From assembly GCF_036850765.1 (NCBI RefSeq), contig NC_089494.1, forward strand, positions 58,297,809 through 58,361,808: a DNA stretch of 64,000 bases. The letters are read 5' to 3'. The notes below the pieces were generated by a model. That model saw only the letters and a program-made list of their open reading frames with translations, ran no database searches and was not told where the DNA came from. This DNA comes from Saccopteryx bilineata (taxonomy: Eukaryota; Chordata; Mammalia; Chiroptera; Emballonuridae). Below, in pieces: positions 49,508 to 62,413 of this stretch. Each line of letters starts with the position of its first letter. The first letter of the stretch is position 1. The translations under genes were made by a program, and so were the position numbers.

Positions 49508-51132
49508 TCCAAGGCAAAGTTTCCCAGACAGTTGCCAGGAAAGTGATGGGGGGAACTTTATCAACCTTCCCTGAAAGCGCTTCTTTTCTTCTAGGAGGAG
49601 ATACTAAGGCACATTCTCTCACACTCTTTTCTTAAAAGAAACACCAACAAAGCCAGTGTACAAAAAGGGCCCCTCCTATGACAAGAAACCTGTACTGACT
49701 GCCTCCTTTCTCCCTAAGCTGTCAGTATGAATAACAAGGCACTCTCTACATTAGTTTACATATATGCATATGCTGCTTTTTTTTTTTAAGCCTGTTGTTG
49801 CTGGCAATGGAAAAAAGCAGAGTTTTGTGTCATTACTGAGCAAATTATGGCACTGTGTACAACAGGACAAGCAAATTATAAATATATGACTAGCTTTCTA
49901 ATCTTTAACCCTAAAATCGTTTTAAACACAGAAAATTAACTTACCAACTGGGAATTATGTTCTCCAAAAGTATTCAATCTTATGTCTAGGTAACAAGGTG
50001 GTTTTGTTCCTTTAGAAATTAAAAAAAAGAAGAAGAAGAAGAAGGAAAGAAAAACAAAATGCTTTGTAGTATAGGCAATTTTATTTAAAATGGTGAAAAT
50101 TCAATTCACTGGGAATCCAGTTAATGACTTATTTCTTCCATGCTGCTGGCTTGAAATTTGAGATTTTTTGAAATGAATGCTTCAACATTAATTTTTGCTT
50201 CTAAGGATATATTTAGTAGCTAAAATTTACCAAATATTTTTAATTCTTTGGATAGAGTATATATACATAGTACCAGTTACTATTTGTGGTTAAAACAAGG
50301 AATAAAAGCCTGCAGATCAAGAATAATTATGCAAATTCTTTTTTATTTATGGAAGCTTGTAGAGCAAATATTCCATCAAGCACATACATGCGTAAAGAAA
50401 AATGATAAACACATTTCTTATAGTCACATTGTAGACCAGATAAAGGAAACAACTATGCTTTTGTTTGTGTTCTGTAAAATAAAAGGCATGTAGTGGTACC
50501 AAGGTTGCAGAGATAGTTTTTGGTTTTATAAATGATGTATGAGCACTGACAGATTTTCCAGAGGGGGGGGATAAAAGGTTTCCTTAAGAGTCAGTATTCT
50601 TTACTATCCCATAAATGTACTCATTAGCACCTTGGGTTGTGCCCTACATCCTGGAGGGCTCAATAAAGATTCATTGAATGAGTGGATTTAGTTTAGGGTA
50701 ATATTATTCAAGGAACCATGTTGCTCAGTGTCCGTTTGAAGAAAAAAAAAACCTATAAAATGATGAACAACTATCACTGCTAGAAATCTTGTTCTTCTTC
50801 ATAGCACACTAAGGTTCAGCTAGGGTTCATACAGAATATTATGATCTTGCAGAATTCACTGAATATGAAAAGAGAAGAGCACATGATCACATTAAAATTT
50901 ATAGTGGTACTGGCTGCATGGTGCTGGTAGGGGAATGGCAGTTAAACACTAATAATAACCAAGTATCCCAGCAAACACATTGACACCCCATGACATTTAC
51001 TGGGGGCTTCTTAAATCTTAAACGTGGAGATAACATATTTCAGTTCATATATGTGTTGTCAACAAGGTTATTTTCACAGATAAGCCAAGTCACTTTATTA
51101 ATAATTCAAACTAGATAGCAGAAGAGATATTT

Positions 51133-51145
51133 GGGGGGGGGGGGG
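51133..51145 (+). repeat. G13 homopolymer
   Basis: Thirteen consecutive G bases. The length is likely to vary between individuals and sequencing reads. Confidence 0.9.
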
Positions 51146-54100
51146 TCTTACCCACCAGCCTGAGGATAATGCGCTATCTGCAGTTGGCTGTTTTCAGGGA
51201 AGTCCTTGATTTCTTCTGAAAGACCTTCGGAGCACAATAGGAACTCTTGCTCTCCCAGCCCAAGAAGAGCAGAACCAGTTGAACTTTAAAATAAAATATA
51301 TTTGATCAATAACCAGAATCCTAATTTCAACAGAAATATAATTTCTTTGCAGATTGTAACATGGGAAGGTACAAAGAGAGCTACACGTTTTGTTCTGCAG
51401 CTGACTATAATAAAGTAACAACCAGTCATCATCTTCACAGTCATAAAACATCATTTTACATTGCAGTTCCTTATCAATGTAAATAGCAACTAGTTATATA
51501 TACTTTTAAATAAATGGCAGCATTATTATAATAATACAATAAAATCTGTATGTTAAAGAAACAAATTCTTTAATCGTCATGTAGAAAAAATTGATTTCTG
51601 GGATAAGTTCAAAAATTGGAAAATTTTTAACTTAGGGAAGGAGCAATTTTTAATGTTTTTACATAATATCAGCACAGGACACTATAAATTAACTATGGAG
51701 CTAATCAGTTTGAGTACAGTGTTTAAATTATATTTAAGACTCTTGCCTTTTAATCTTTTAAGAAGATTTCTATTTTTATTCACTCTGGCCATGTCTCAGA
51801 GCCCCAATTAAGCACTCCATGCTTCTGGCTGACATTCCTTTTTTCACATTTATTTTATAAAAAGAAAAAGGCAAAGCCAAACATAATTAAGAACCTGGTG
51901 TACTAATAACCAAACATCCAGTTGGGCAGAAGGATAAGCCAATCCATTTCCTCGTATAGGAGGGTAACCTCCATAACTCACTTTAAGCGCTGCCATTCAT
52001 GAGTTATGGGTCATTCCCTTTCTAGTGAAAATAAATTCTCCCGCACCATCAGCCAGAGCCGAGTATTTTTCTTAGGACATGTAAATTGTAAAACTCGATG
52101 AACATAATCATGTCTGGCATTTTGGGGAAAGTCGAAGCTCTTGCTCATGGACACAGGTTTGTAAGGAAAGGTATGGGGTTTCAGGACTGGGGCTGCCTAG
52201 TGACAACATACGGTTTTTTTAAGTGAATTTATTCTGGAGATTTTTATGGTGTTAGTAAACTGCTTAATCTGTCGCTTTGTGTTTTATGACGCCAGCTGAA
52301 TCCACCAGGTCAGGGAGACCCAGCGGCAGCGCCACGGCCCACGGCCGTTTATCACAGCCTCTGTTTTCCACGGTTTATGACTTAGTAGTGGCACTTTCTT
52401 GGGGCTGAAACTTGGCATCTAAAGGTGTCAAGCTGGGAACTTTAAAAAGTTTCCATTTTTCATGGGTCTCATTTTAATTTTGGCTGAAGGATGGCTAGTA
52501 GAAATTCGGGTAAGTTTTGAAGAGGCCTCATATTCTTGAACTTCAACCTGGCCTCTCGCAGACTTGGAGAGGGTTGTGTCTCGGAAATTCATGCTAACCA
52601 AGCTTCATTTTCAGTCTTACCAACCACATGTTATATTATATTTGCAATTCACAAGTCATTTATTATAAAATATACACTATGTTTCTAAACATAAACAAAA
52701 CATGTCATCTTTGTCCTCAGAAAAATCCTAAACCACACATATTCTCAGTGTTGAAAGCTAAGTCCTTAGAATTTTCTGACGCCTCGTCTTTTGTTCATTT
52801 TTGGAGTGCTATAGGTGTGCCACATACATGGAGCTATGTTTATTGTATTATCTAAATTGAAGTAGAAACCTTATTTTTTATGTCACATTAAGATATTTAC
52901 CCTGAAATTTTTCTTATACCATTTGTATATCTTTTTGTACACTTTATTCAAAATATGAGAGGAGAGGTATATTGAACGGTTTTTATTTTACCTCATCAGG
53001 ACTTCTTGAGAATGAAATAAAGCATATCGGCAGATGCCAGAAGTTTGCTGTGAAATGCTCCAGCAAACAAACAAACAGAACAATGCATGTAAAAATATAG
53101 ATGAAACAAGTCTGATGAAACATGGACCCCTATTGAAGTTAGCTAATGAATACATGAAGGGTCATTATAGTTTTCTATTTTGTGTATGCTTTTGACTTTC
53201 CAGAATAAATAATTTTTTAAAATAATAATAACTAGTAAGTTAAAAAATTAAGCCATGGAAATAGTTAAAAATAATGAAATAAAACTGATTAAAATAAATC
53301 CAATTTTTTTTATTCATGCATCCTCATTCATACTCCACACATATAATTGTACCAGACACGCCATAAGTTTTGCTGCCTTGCCATTCTGAGACTTACCAGG
53401 GCAAGCATTTGCAATATTATTTGAGTTTGAGAGACAAGGTATATCCAAAATGTGACTTAGGTTTTATGATTTGGTAATAAGCGCCCTGAGAAGCTTCTGT
53501 AAAAGAAAGTACTGAAGTATGGACCGTAAGGTCTTTCCAACTCTGAGCTTGGTCAGGAAAGGATCAAAACTACCCTACTCTCGTGGATAATTAGACAAAG
53601 TACAACTGCCGCGTATGGTATGGTGTGCCTCAGGGAAGAAGGCACAAAAAACATGGTGCTGGATGGTGGTCCCCTAACAGCTGGAAAAATTCTGGTCTTT
53701 GGACCACAAAATGGGACTGAAGTGCCTCTTTTTCAGCCTAGCAGACCCAAATATTGGCAGACAAATATTACTATAAACACCAAAGAGGTATGACCATTAA
53801 ATCTAGATGCTGTGGTTTGTACAGAAGGTTTGCTTCAGAGTGGAGGATTGTGAACACCTGTTCTTCTCTCCCTCGTGCGTTCACCACATGCCATCTCTGG
53901 TTGGCAAAGACGGGACCCTTTTTTGAAGAGAAGATAAACTATAACATCAAGTAGTATCAATTTATTTGCAAGCACACTTGGCAAGCAACTGAAATCTACT
54001 TCCACCTTAAACTTGATCAAGTCCTCTGCCTAATATCATTGCTTTGGAGTATATTGAATAGATTGACACCCACCAGCCTGCCCTTAGTATTTACTGTTGA

Positions 54101-54822
54101 GAGGTGGCCATTCCATCTTGAAGCAAACAAAATAGAGTCCCACAGAGAAGCATGCTGGGCTTGCTGTAAATGCCTGTGGAGCCCAAACATGTGCCCTAAC
54201 AATGCTCTCACCACTCTGACCCACTCACAACTGGGATATGTGCTGAATTGGGGAGATGATTGAAGGCACTCTTCTCACAGAGCTTTCAGCTTTTGTTAGC
54301 AGATATGTTTTACAGATAGACAACTCATATGAAGGATGGTCTAGCAGAGCTGGGCCAGCCACCTACATTGTAATGTGGGCATTTTTTAGAGGGCACAAGC
54401 ACCTTGTATGTAGTATTTAGCACAAAATCCTCAAAGAGCACTTTTAGGCTAAAGTAAATTTGATTTTAATAATATACCAAACAAAGGCCCCAGACAATGA
54501 TCCTGCAATATTGCATATGAGAAATACCAGGCATTAAATGTTTCCTCTATAAATGCTGTCTTTCAGCCTCCAGCTCACTCCACTTTCAGGTTGAAGTCAT
54601 CTACATATCGGTTGAGACACAATGACAGATTAGGGTTACAGTGTGTGGATCCGCCCATAGGAGGGATTTTCTTGAGAAACCATATTCTTCAAAACCTTTC
54701 AGAATGATCTGAGCTATACTCTTTGCTCTTCTTATCCAGAAGAAAAAGAAAGATGAAGGGGAGAAGAAAGACTCTACAAAAACCTATCCTGTTCTCCGCC
54801 AGGCCACCAAGGGCTCCCTGCG

Positions 54823-55071
54823 GTGCTGGCCGTCACATTCATGGAAGAACATTCAGAGCCAAAGACCTTCTTTGGTTTGGGATTTCTGGGACCACTTGGA
54901 ACTTCCAGTACATCACAGGATTCCCTTCTTTTTAGTCTGCCATCTGCCAGATCTCTGAATCAACAGGATGAAATCAAGGAATTCATCATTCAGTACCTCC
55001 AACAGCCTTGCTCAAAAAGAAATGTGAAGGCAGAATTTCTGGCATCACTTTTTCGAATTCCCATGCCATAG
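54823..55071 (+). other. Open frame of 82 codons, unrecognised
   Basis: This frame runs from ATG at 54823 to TAG at 55069-55071. It lies in repeat-poor sequence just upstream of the hAT at 55420. Its peptide (starting MLAVTFMEEHSEPK, later QQDEIKEFIIQYLQQ) is not recognised, and no consensus splice pair frames it. It could be chance, part of a non-coding transcript or an old retrocopy. It is listed only because it is not explained by a repeat. Confidence 0.2.
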
Positions 55072-55419
55072 CTGCGTGCATGACAAAGGGGTGTAGTCCA
55101 CGATGCGCCTTCTTGGGAACAGAACAGAAGTGGCTAAACACTTCCACCCTGCCTTTCTTCCACAAGTTGCAACCCATGTTGTGACAGCATCTCACTAGAA
55201 AAGAGTGCTCTGTGGCACTGTTCTGATTGGTTTGAAGTGTGGCAATGTGTGTCACAGGGCTGGACATGCCTGTCTTGCTTAGTGCTTTGTCCCAAGTGCC
55301 TGAGGGGAATAAATGCTTAATAAGTACTTGCTCAGTGAATAAATAACTGAAGGAACTTTTTTCAGGATATCACAGTTTTATTACAAGCTAGGGTAGTTTG
55401 ATTGAATATGGGTTTATTA

Positions 55420-56065
55420 CAGTGGTGGGATTCAACCGGTTCGTGCCGGTTCAGCAGAACCGATACCTAATTTTTTGTTGAGTCTGGTGAACCCGTTGTT
55501 AAAATGGAACTTGTAATCAGGGTTGTCTCTAAGGTGGGTGCTTTGGCAGCCGCCCAATGTGGAAATCACAAATTTACATTCCTTACTCCTTTTTAATGTT
55601 CATCTGTGCAACAGCATATCTAAGCATCCGTAGTAATGTTCATTCCATCCGTAGGTGAAAAAAATTTGACAGAACTATGCTTGTAATATTTATTTATTCA
55701 TTTCATAAAACTCATTATACATTTGATGAAATACTACATTTTAATTCCCTCACATTTGTTACTTCAGTAAACAAACATATAACATAAAGTGAAAAAGTGC
55801 CAAACAACCAGAGGGTGACAAGCTGTCGTTGAAAATATTGTAAATAATAGTTTTATTGATTTTTGTCAGGTATTAATATTTTTTCATTAATATTTTGAAA
55901 CTCTTTTTTATAACATAATCTAGTTTTGTGTACCTCTTTCATTGTTCTTATTTAAGTATTAAATGCATGAAATAATAAAGTACCTTTCGGTATATCTTTT
56001 TTTTATACTTAAAACAGTTTTTAGGGCAGAGAACCAGTTGTTAAATTATTTGAATCCCACCGCTG
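55420..56065 (+). mobile_element. Non-autonomous hAT element, longest in the window
   Basis: The ends CAGTGGTGGGATTCAA and TTGAATCCCACCGCTG are inverted repeats (15 of 16). The flanks GTTTATTA (55412-55419) and GTTTATTC (56066-56073) are an 8-bp duplication with one mismatch. At 646 bp it is longer than the other hATs here but shows no open frame of transposase size. Confidence 0.9.
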
Positions 56066-56159
56066 GTTTATTCTTTAAAAAGAATTTACACACACAGTAT
56101 GTATATTCTAATGAATAAATGTCCTTTATGGAAATTTTGGACTCAAAGAAAACATTTTT

Positions 56160-57269
56160 TTAATTTTTTTTTTAATAATTTTATTTTTTTTAATGGGGTG
56201 ACATCAATAAATCAGGATACATATATTCAAAGATAACAAGTCCAGGTTATCTTGTCGTTCAATTATGTTGCATACCCACCACCCAAAGTCAGATTGTCCT
56301 CTGTCACCTTCTATCTTGTTTTCTTTGTGCCCCTCCCCACCCCCTATCCCTCTCCCATTCCCCCCTCCCCCCGTAACCACCACACTCTTATCAGTATCTC
56401 TTAGTTTCACTATTATGTCCCACCTACGTATGGGACATAATAATACAGTTCCTGGTTTTTTCTGATTTACTTATTTCGCTTCGTATCATGTTATCAAGAT
56501 CCCACCATTTTGCTGTAAATGTTCCGATGTCATCATTTCTTATGGCTGAGTAGTATTCCATAGTGTATATGTGCCACATCTTCTTTATCCAGTCATCTAT
56601 TGATGGGCTTTTTGGTTGTTTCCATGTCCTGGCCACTGTGAACAATGCTGCAATAAACATGGGGCTGCATGTGTCTTTACGTATCAATGTTTCTGAGTTT
56701 TGGGGATATATACCCAGTAGAGGGATTGCTGGGTCATAAGGTAGTTCTATTTTCAGTTTTTTGAGGAACCACCATACTTTCTTCCATAATGGTTATACTA
56801 CTTTACATTCCCACCAACAGTGGATGAGGGTTCCTTTTTCTCCACAGCCTCTCCAACATTTGCTATTACCTGTCTTGTTAATAACAGCTAATCGAACAGG
56901 TGTGAGGTGGTATCTCATTGCCGTTTTGATTTGCATTTCTCTAATAGCTAAAGAAGATGAGCATCTTTTCATATATCTGTTGGCCATTTGTATTTCTTCC
57001 TGGGAGAAGTGTCTATTCATATCCTCTTCCCATTTTTTTATTGGATTGTTTGTTTGTTTGTTGTTGAGTTTTATGAGTTCTTTGTATATTTTGGATATTA
57101 GGCCCTTATCTGAGCTGTTGTTTGAAAATATCGTTTCCCATTTAGTTGGCTTTCTGTTTATTTTGTTATCAGTTTCTCTTGCTGAGCAAAAACTTCTTAG
57201 TCTGATGTAGTCCCATTCATTAATTTTTGCCTTCACTTCTCTTGCCATTGGAGTCAAATTCATAAAATG
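56160..57269 (-). mobile_element. LINE-1, 5'-truncated, 3' part of ORF2 plus 3' UTR
   Basis: On the - strand this begins inside ORF2 at 57269 and ends in an A-rich tail at about 56160. The C-terminal ORF2 region is recognisable (for example the MEYYSAIRNDD segment near 56560 and the zinc-knuckle-like end with HCWWECK near 56800). The frame is interrupted between the 56793-57263 and 56424-56687 segments, so no active protein is made. The perfect 18-bp duplication CTCAAAGAAAACATTTTT (56142-56159 and 57270-57287) marks a target-primed insertion. The C-rich 3' UTR lies at 56270-56430. Confidence 0.95.
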
Positions 57270-57639
57270 CTCAAAGAAAACATTTTTAAGTCACCTGTGA
57301 TCCCATTATTGGTAACATTTTGATGTACAACCTGACAGTCTTTTACATTCACATACTGAGACGTTTTAAGGTTGGGATGTTACATACATATCATTATATT
57401 TTTCTTTTCTCTCCATCTCATTTGTACAGCACCGTTAATTATCAGTTACATATTGATGCACCAGAGCCATTTTTAGACTCAAAACATCCAGTGGCTCTGC
57501 AGTATCAACTGCTTACTATTCAAGAATAACATCCTTCATGGAATAAAGCACACACCAAGTGATTCTATAATGTAACAATCTATCATTACAAGAGTATTTA
57601 AAAGCTGCACAACTGCACCTCCATTTTCACCTCAGTAGC

Positions 57640-57850
57640 TGAATAGTATAGTGGGTAAGAACACAGACTCAGGAGCCGGGTTGTGTTACATTCTAACAGT
57701 GTACTCTAGTGCCTCATGTATAAAATTGAGTGTTGTCCTCAGAGGACTCTAAGGATTAAATGACTTAATGTTTTTGAGTATTTAGAACAGTGCCTGACAT
57801 ATAGTAAGTGCTATAGAAATATTAACTATTATCAGTATTATCCTAGCCTC
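57640..57850 (+). repeat. MIR SINE relic with tRNA-like head
   Basis: GAATAGTATAGTGGGTAAGA, GACTCAGGAGCCGGGTTGTG and ACAGTGCCTGACATATAGTA run from MIR head to tail. Confidence 0.85.
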
Positions 57851-58280
57851 TTTTTTCAGGTTTAACGATTGCTTGATATGTAATAAACACCTGATAATAT
57901 TTTTGTTTAATAAACAAAGCTTGTATTGCACCATCTAATGTTAACGTTATGGCAGTTGGCTTTTACACCTTTTTAAGGATTCTACAGAGTTTCGAAGCAA
58001 CAGTTATTTTTCTCTGGCCATGATATTTCTCTGTTCACTAGTATAGTACAGGATCAACTTTGAGATAGGAGCACTTCCTAGCTGGTTCAAATTTTATGTT
58101 GACTAAATGTTAGGAAAGTGCTGGGTGGTCTAGGGGACCCTGTGAAGCAATCTTACTGTTTGGATCCTTTGGAATTCCAGTAATTATATGCTGTAGTAGC
58201 TGAAGGTAAAATGATCCCAGCATACTGTATGTCTTAGCCCATCAAAGAACTGTTTGAGGCCTTCTCAGAGGGTACTCACA

Positions 58281-58283
<3 letters not shown>

Positions 58284-58324
<41 letters not shown>
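58284..58324 (+). repeat. (TC)n microsatellite at the end of a SINE
   Basis: An almost pure TC run of about 40 bp at the tail side of the - strand SINE at 58290-58683. It probably grew from the SINE's tail. Confidence 0.95.
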
Positions 58325-58683
58325 TTATAAAGTGAGAGGCAGGGAGGCAGAGAGACATACTCTTGCATGTGCTCCAACCTGGGATCCACCTCACAAGCCC
58401 CCTACCAGGCACTGCTCTGCCCATCTGAGGCTGCTACTCTGTTGCTTGGCAACTGAGCTATTTTAGTCCCTGAGACAAGCCGTGTAGCCATTCTCAGTGC
58501 CCTGGGGTAACTTGTTTTAACCAATTGAGCCATGGCTGCAGGAGGAGAAGAGAGAGAGAGAAAGTGAGAGAGAAGGGGTGGAAAAGCAGATGGTCACTTC
58601 TCCTGTGTGCCTTGACTGGGAATTGAATCAAGACTTCCACACACTGGGCAGATGCTCTACCACTGAGCCAACTGGCCAGGGCC
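58290..58683 (-). mobile_element. Older Ves/Rhin-type SINE subfamily copy with (TC)n end
   Basis: This resembles the copy at 46541: the complement contains the AGTTGCCAAGCAACAG body and the CCCTGGCCAGTTGGCTCAG head at the right end. The duplication CAGATTTCTCT is at 58279-58289 and 58684-58694 (11 bp, perfect). The tail side has turned into a long (TC)n run on the + strand, beginning at about 58284. Confidence 0.88.
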
Positions 58684-58974
58684 CAGATTTCTCTAGAGAG
58701 GGTGACATGGGAATTAGGTCTATATGCTTGACTCTTTTTTTACTTAGATATATTTTATTCACTGCTTTACATTTCTGATAATGGGCCATGATGGAATAAC
58801 AAGTAAGAAGGTAGATTAAAATAAATAATTATTGGATCAGGAACAGAAAAAAATATAATTTTATTTGAAAATAAAATAATAAAATAGAGTCAAATATAGA
58901 ATAAATGCATTAAAATATGCTTACTGTTGCCCTTCAGTTCTCCAATTCACCCACTGTGGATTTTATCCAGTATA

Positions 58975-59350
58975 TATTTTTTAAATTTTTAAATTTTTTG
59001 GTACTGTGGCATTGAATATTATATTAGCTTCAGGTGTACAGCATAGTGGTTTGACATTTATATAACTTTCAGAGTGATTCCCCAATAAGTGTAGTATCCA
59101 CCTGGTACCATACATAATTATTACAATATTATTGACTATATTCCCTACACTTTACATCTCCATAACTATTTTGTAACTGCCCGTTTGTACTTATTAATTC
59201 CTTCAGCTTCTTCACCTACCCACCCCCACCCCACCCCCAGCCCTCTTCCTGTCTGGCAACCATGGGTTTGTTCTTTGTATCTATGAGTCTATTTCTATTT
59301 TGTTCATTCATTCATTCATTTGTTTGTTTGTTTATTTATTTATATTCCAC
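58975..59350 (-). mobile_element. LINE-1 3' UTR fragment
   Basis: TTAGCTTCAGGTGTACAGC, GTGATTCCCCAATAAG and the GTCTGGCAACCATGGGTTTG/TCTATGAGTCTATTTC pattern are the complement of a mammalian L1 3' end. ATTC and TTTG/TTTA short tandem runs (59303-59345) close it. Confidence 0.8.
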
Positions 59351-60239
59351 TCTGTTCTCTTTTGAATGTATATTGTCTTCAGCAGGCAGTTGACTTTTCC
59401 TCCTCAATATGAGTGTAGGTCAGAAGGGATAGGATGGAAAGAAGATGGATGAGGGTGGGGGAGGAGCAAATGGACACTTAGTGGCAGGTGGACCCTTTTC
59501 AGGCCTGATGACTCTCAGAAACCATTTACCAGGCAGCATTAAATCATAGTCAAGAGATAGGTGCTGCTTCAGTAACTCAGGTGTCATGGTCAAGAAGGGT
59601 GAATATGTGACTGGGTGTGTGCTGCACTTCAGGGTTTCTTCATTCTGAGGATCCAGAGCTGGGCTCCATGATCTTCAAACACTATAAAACCATGGAATAA
59701 TTTCTAGGAAGGGGGTCATGGCTTTCATCAACTTCCCCAAAGTACTCATGCTACAAATAGTTTAACAATGAGATGCTGGATTTTAGGAAGTGGCAAGGGT
59801 GAGAAGGAAGATGGCTGCTTAGAACATTATAATAAAATATGAGTCCATCATATTATCTAATGGATGATAACTGAGAACTTAAAAATAATTCAGGATTTTG
59901 ATTTTGAGTCTGTTAGATGAGATTCAGTGTTAACTTTTCATAAATTTCTAGTCAAATTACCTTAGTTTAACGTAATCCCATCCCCATACTTACTGTTTTA
60001 ATTCATCAGCTAGTTCTAATCAATAGTATTTCAAAGGCAAAATCTAAATTACTGTGCTGTTTTATTTTCGTTTACAGCATTGGCTTTCATAGTATTGTGA
60101 ATAATTATTTCATACCTGGTAGACTTTCAAGATTTACTTAGTATTAGCAAGATCCAAACCCAACAAAACTGACTTGGAGTTTTAAGATACAGAGATGGCA
60201 TTTAAAGACATTTAGATACCCTTTGCCTTTCAAAAATCA

Positions 60240-61560
60240 CCCACAAATAACAGGGAATGGACACAATTTCTATGTCATAGATGAAGGCAGAAAATGGAGG
60301 GAAGATGGTGCATAGCTTAGCTGAGAAAAGGAAGGTCCAACCCCAGTGACTTCAAAGTGAGTGAATAAAGGAAAAGATACACATGAGAAACAATGGAAAC
60401 AATGAACAATGTCCCCCAGAAGTTACCCTGGCTCAGGAAAGGGAGGCATCAGACCACAGAAATAGGATGAGGTGAGGGGAGAGGGAGATGAAAACTCTGA
60501 GTCCTCAGGTCACCATGTAGTCAGAGGGCCACTCTTCCCCTGGAGAAACTGAACCTCACACTTGGGGACACCAGCAAAAGAAAAGTTAGCGTGAGATACA
60601 CCCTAAAAATAAGAGAATTAAGTGAAAGTCTGGATCCTCACTCAATGCTGAGAGGCTACATTCTCTTCTCTCAGAATGCCAAAACCTGTATTTAATGTCA
60701 TTTCCAAACATAAGATTGAAAAGTCCAAAAGAAATGAATTCAGGTACTGACACATGGGAATCTCTAGCAAAACTGCCCATCTGCTCACCCTGTGGTAAGG
60801 GCCTGCCAGTCTGTAGACACCACCCTGTGCACTGTGTGTAAACACTCTAATGCTTTACTCATGTGAGGAGCTACCGGAAACTTGAGAAAACCACTGGACA
60901 TAGAGAAAGAGAAGGAACAGAGAGAATTTCAGAGGAATTTTAATTAATATCCCCCCAAAATAGGAGACAAGAATACAACCATGAGAAAACAGCATGTTAT
61001 TAGAAAAGGAACAGCAGACAAGAAAATGCTTATCAATGCAAAGTATTATTATTCCTAGAAAGAGAGAAAATGTCAATATAGGAGGCAATGGGAAAGAAAT
61101 GACAAAACAAGGAAATCAACATAAGATTTCCAAAGTCCAACCAACTGGAGTTCCAGGCAAATAAGACAAAAGAAACAGTGAAGAGAAAATTATTAAAAAC
61201 ATTATAAACAAGAATGTTGTACCAACAAAAAGGTAAATCAGCAAAATGTTGGGGAATATGTCTTAAACCCAAACCTATCTTTGTGAAATTGCCAAACCCT
61301 AGAGACAGAGGATTCCATAAAAGGGGGAAAATAAAGTAACACTCAAAGTAATAGGAAGAAGATCAACATTCGTTTCTCTAAAGTAACTTCAGAAGAAGGA
61401 AAATAATGGAGCAGCCCTTAGTGAAAACGTTGCAACCTAGAATTATTGGGCAAGTAAACAACTGAATAGGAGAATAAAGACATTTTTAGTCATACAAATG
61501 TCAAAAAAATTAACTCCCTAGTGTTAAAAAATTAACACCTTTTCTCATGAAGCTTCTGGC
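60240..61560 (+). repeat. A-rich, probably old L1-like sequence
   Basis: The + strand is A/G-rich, with AACGTTGCAACCTAGAATTA and AATAAAGACATTTTTAGTC, as seen at ancient L1 3' ends. No open frame of note is present. The identification is weak. Confidence 0.4.
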
Positions 61561-61884
61561 AGATGTGTTCCCACAAACTGAGGGGATAAATGAAGAAAGA
61601 GAGGTGTGGGGTGCAGGAGAGAGATCAACCCAAAGAGAGGAAAACTGGCTACAGACAGAGAATCCAGTCCAAAGAAAAGGATCAGGCAAAGGCAGGGAGT
61701 CCCCAGGACAGAAAGGAACCTAACAAAAGATGTGACTCTTTGGAGAGTTGTGTGGTGAGCTGTGAGAAGACTTAGATGTTCAAAGAACTTTTAACTCCAA
61801 GAAATGAAAACATTTGCATAAGAAACAATTACCAGAAACTAGTTAGCTTTGCAGTGACTATTTATAGAGTGGTAATGCAATGAA

Positions 61885-61990
61885 TATTTACACAGTGTGT
61901 GAGACCTTGGACACATAGCATCTCTGTGCCCGTTTCCTCAACTGTACCTGGGGAAAATAATAGTTCCCATCTCATGTTCTTGTCAATGTA
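61885..61990 (+). repeat. MIR SINE fragment upstream of the ERV
   Basis: GAGACCTTGGACACATAGCA and CCCGTTTCCTCAACTGTACC are MIR core. The ERV LTR begins 10 bp further on, so the ERV may have inserted into this MIR. Confidence 0.65.
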
Positions 61991-61999
61991 AAAAACTTC

Positions 62000-62378
62000 T
62001 GTTGGGCAAACAAGTATGTTAGACTTACTCATTTGTACTTTGCCTGATTGATGCATGAGCATGGGGTAGCACATATGTGTATAGCTTATGTAAGGTTGAA
62101 GGTGCTTGCCCTCAGGTCAGAAGATTGTAGATTGCAAATTGCCTGTCACCATTGGGAGGAGTCATTTTTTGCTATTGTTTGCCAGAGAAGGGATATTTCC
62201 CCCGGCCTGTTTGCTTGTCAGCCTGGAGAGAGAAAAGTGGTTTTCCCTGTTTGCTTGCTCATCTGCAATTCTGAGACTCTAATAAATGGAATGGCCCACC
62301 ATTTTCCAGCTCCACAGTTCCTTTACCATCTACCCGAATTCAATGCAAATCTGCATGGCCACAACCACCAGCCTTACA
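62000..62378 (+). mobile_element. 5' LTR of an endogenous retrovirus
   Basis: The LTR starts TGTTGGGCAAAC and ends CCTTACA just before a primer-binding-site-like TGGCGAAGTC, giving about 379 bp. The polyadenylation signal AATAAA is at 62281. It aligns over its whole length with the - strand LTR at 29125-29457, including the start TGTTGGG, the GTGTATAG region and ATGGCCCA. It lies just after a MIR fragment. The matching 3' LTR, if present, is beyond the right edge. Confidence 0.85.
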
Positions 62379-62380
62379 TC

Positions 62381-62398
62381 TGGCGAAGTCAGCAGGAT
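62381..62398 (+). other. Retroviral primer-binding site candidate
   Basis: TGGCGAAGTCAGCAGGAT begins 2 bp after the LTR. The TGG start, complementary to a tRNA CCA end, and the spacing are those of a primer-binding site. The tRNA used cannot be named from sight. Confidence 0.65.
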
Positions 62399-62413
62399 TC
62401 AGATCAGCTTGGT

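Larger units (their letters stand above)
48561..54700. other. Long repeat-poor intron stretch
   Basis: Six kilobases with almost no recognisable transposable element, in contrast to the rest of the window. It contains the CTCF-like motif at 49494, an AAG run at 50029 and a locally GC-rich, CpG-containing patch at 52290-52375 in AT-rich surroundings. No exon was found. Confidence 0.5.

Noticed and set aside
56793..57263. 156-codon frame that looks like a conserved protein
   Set aside because: It is the C-terminal part of a truncated LINE-1 ORF2, not a host gene.
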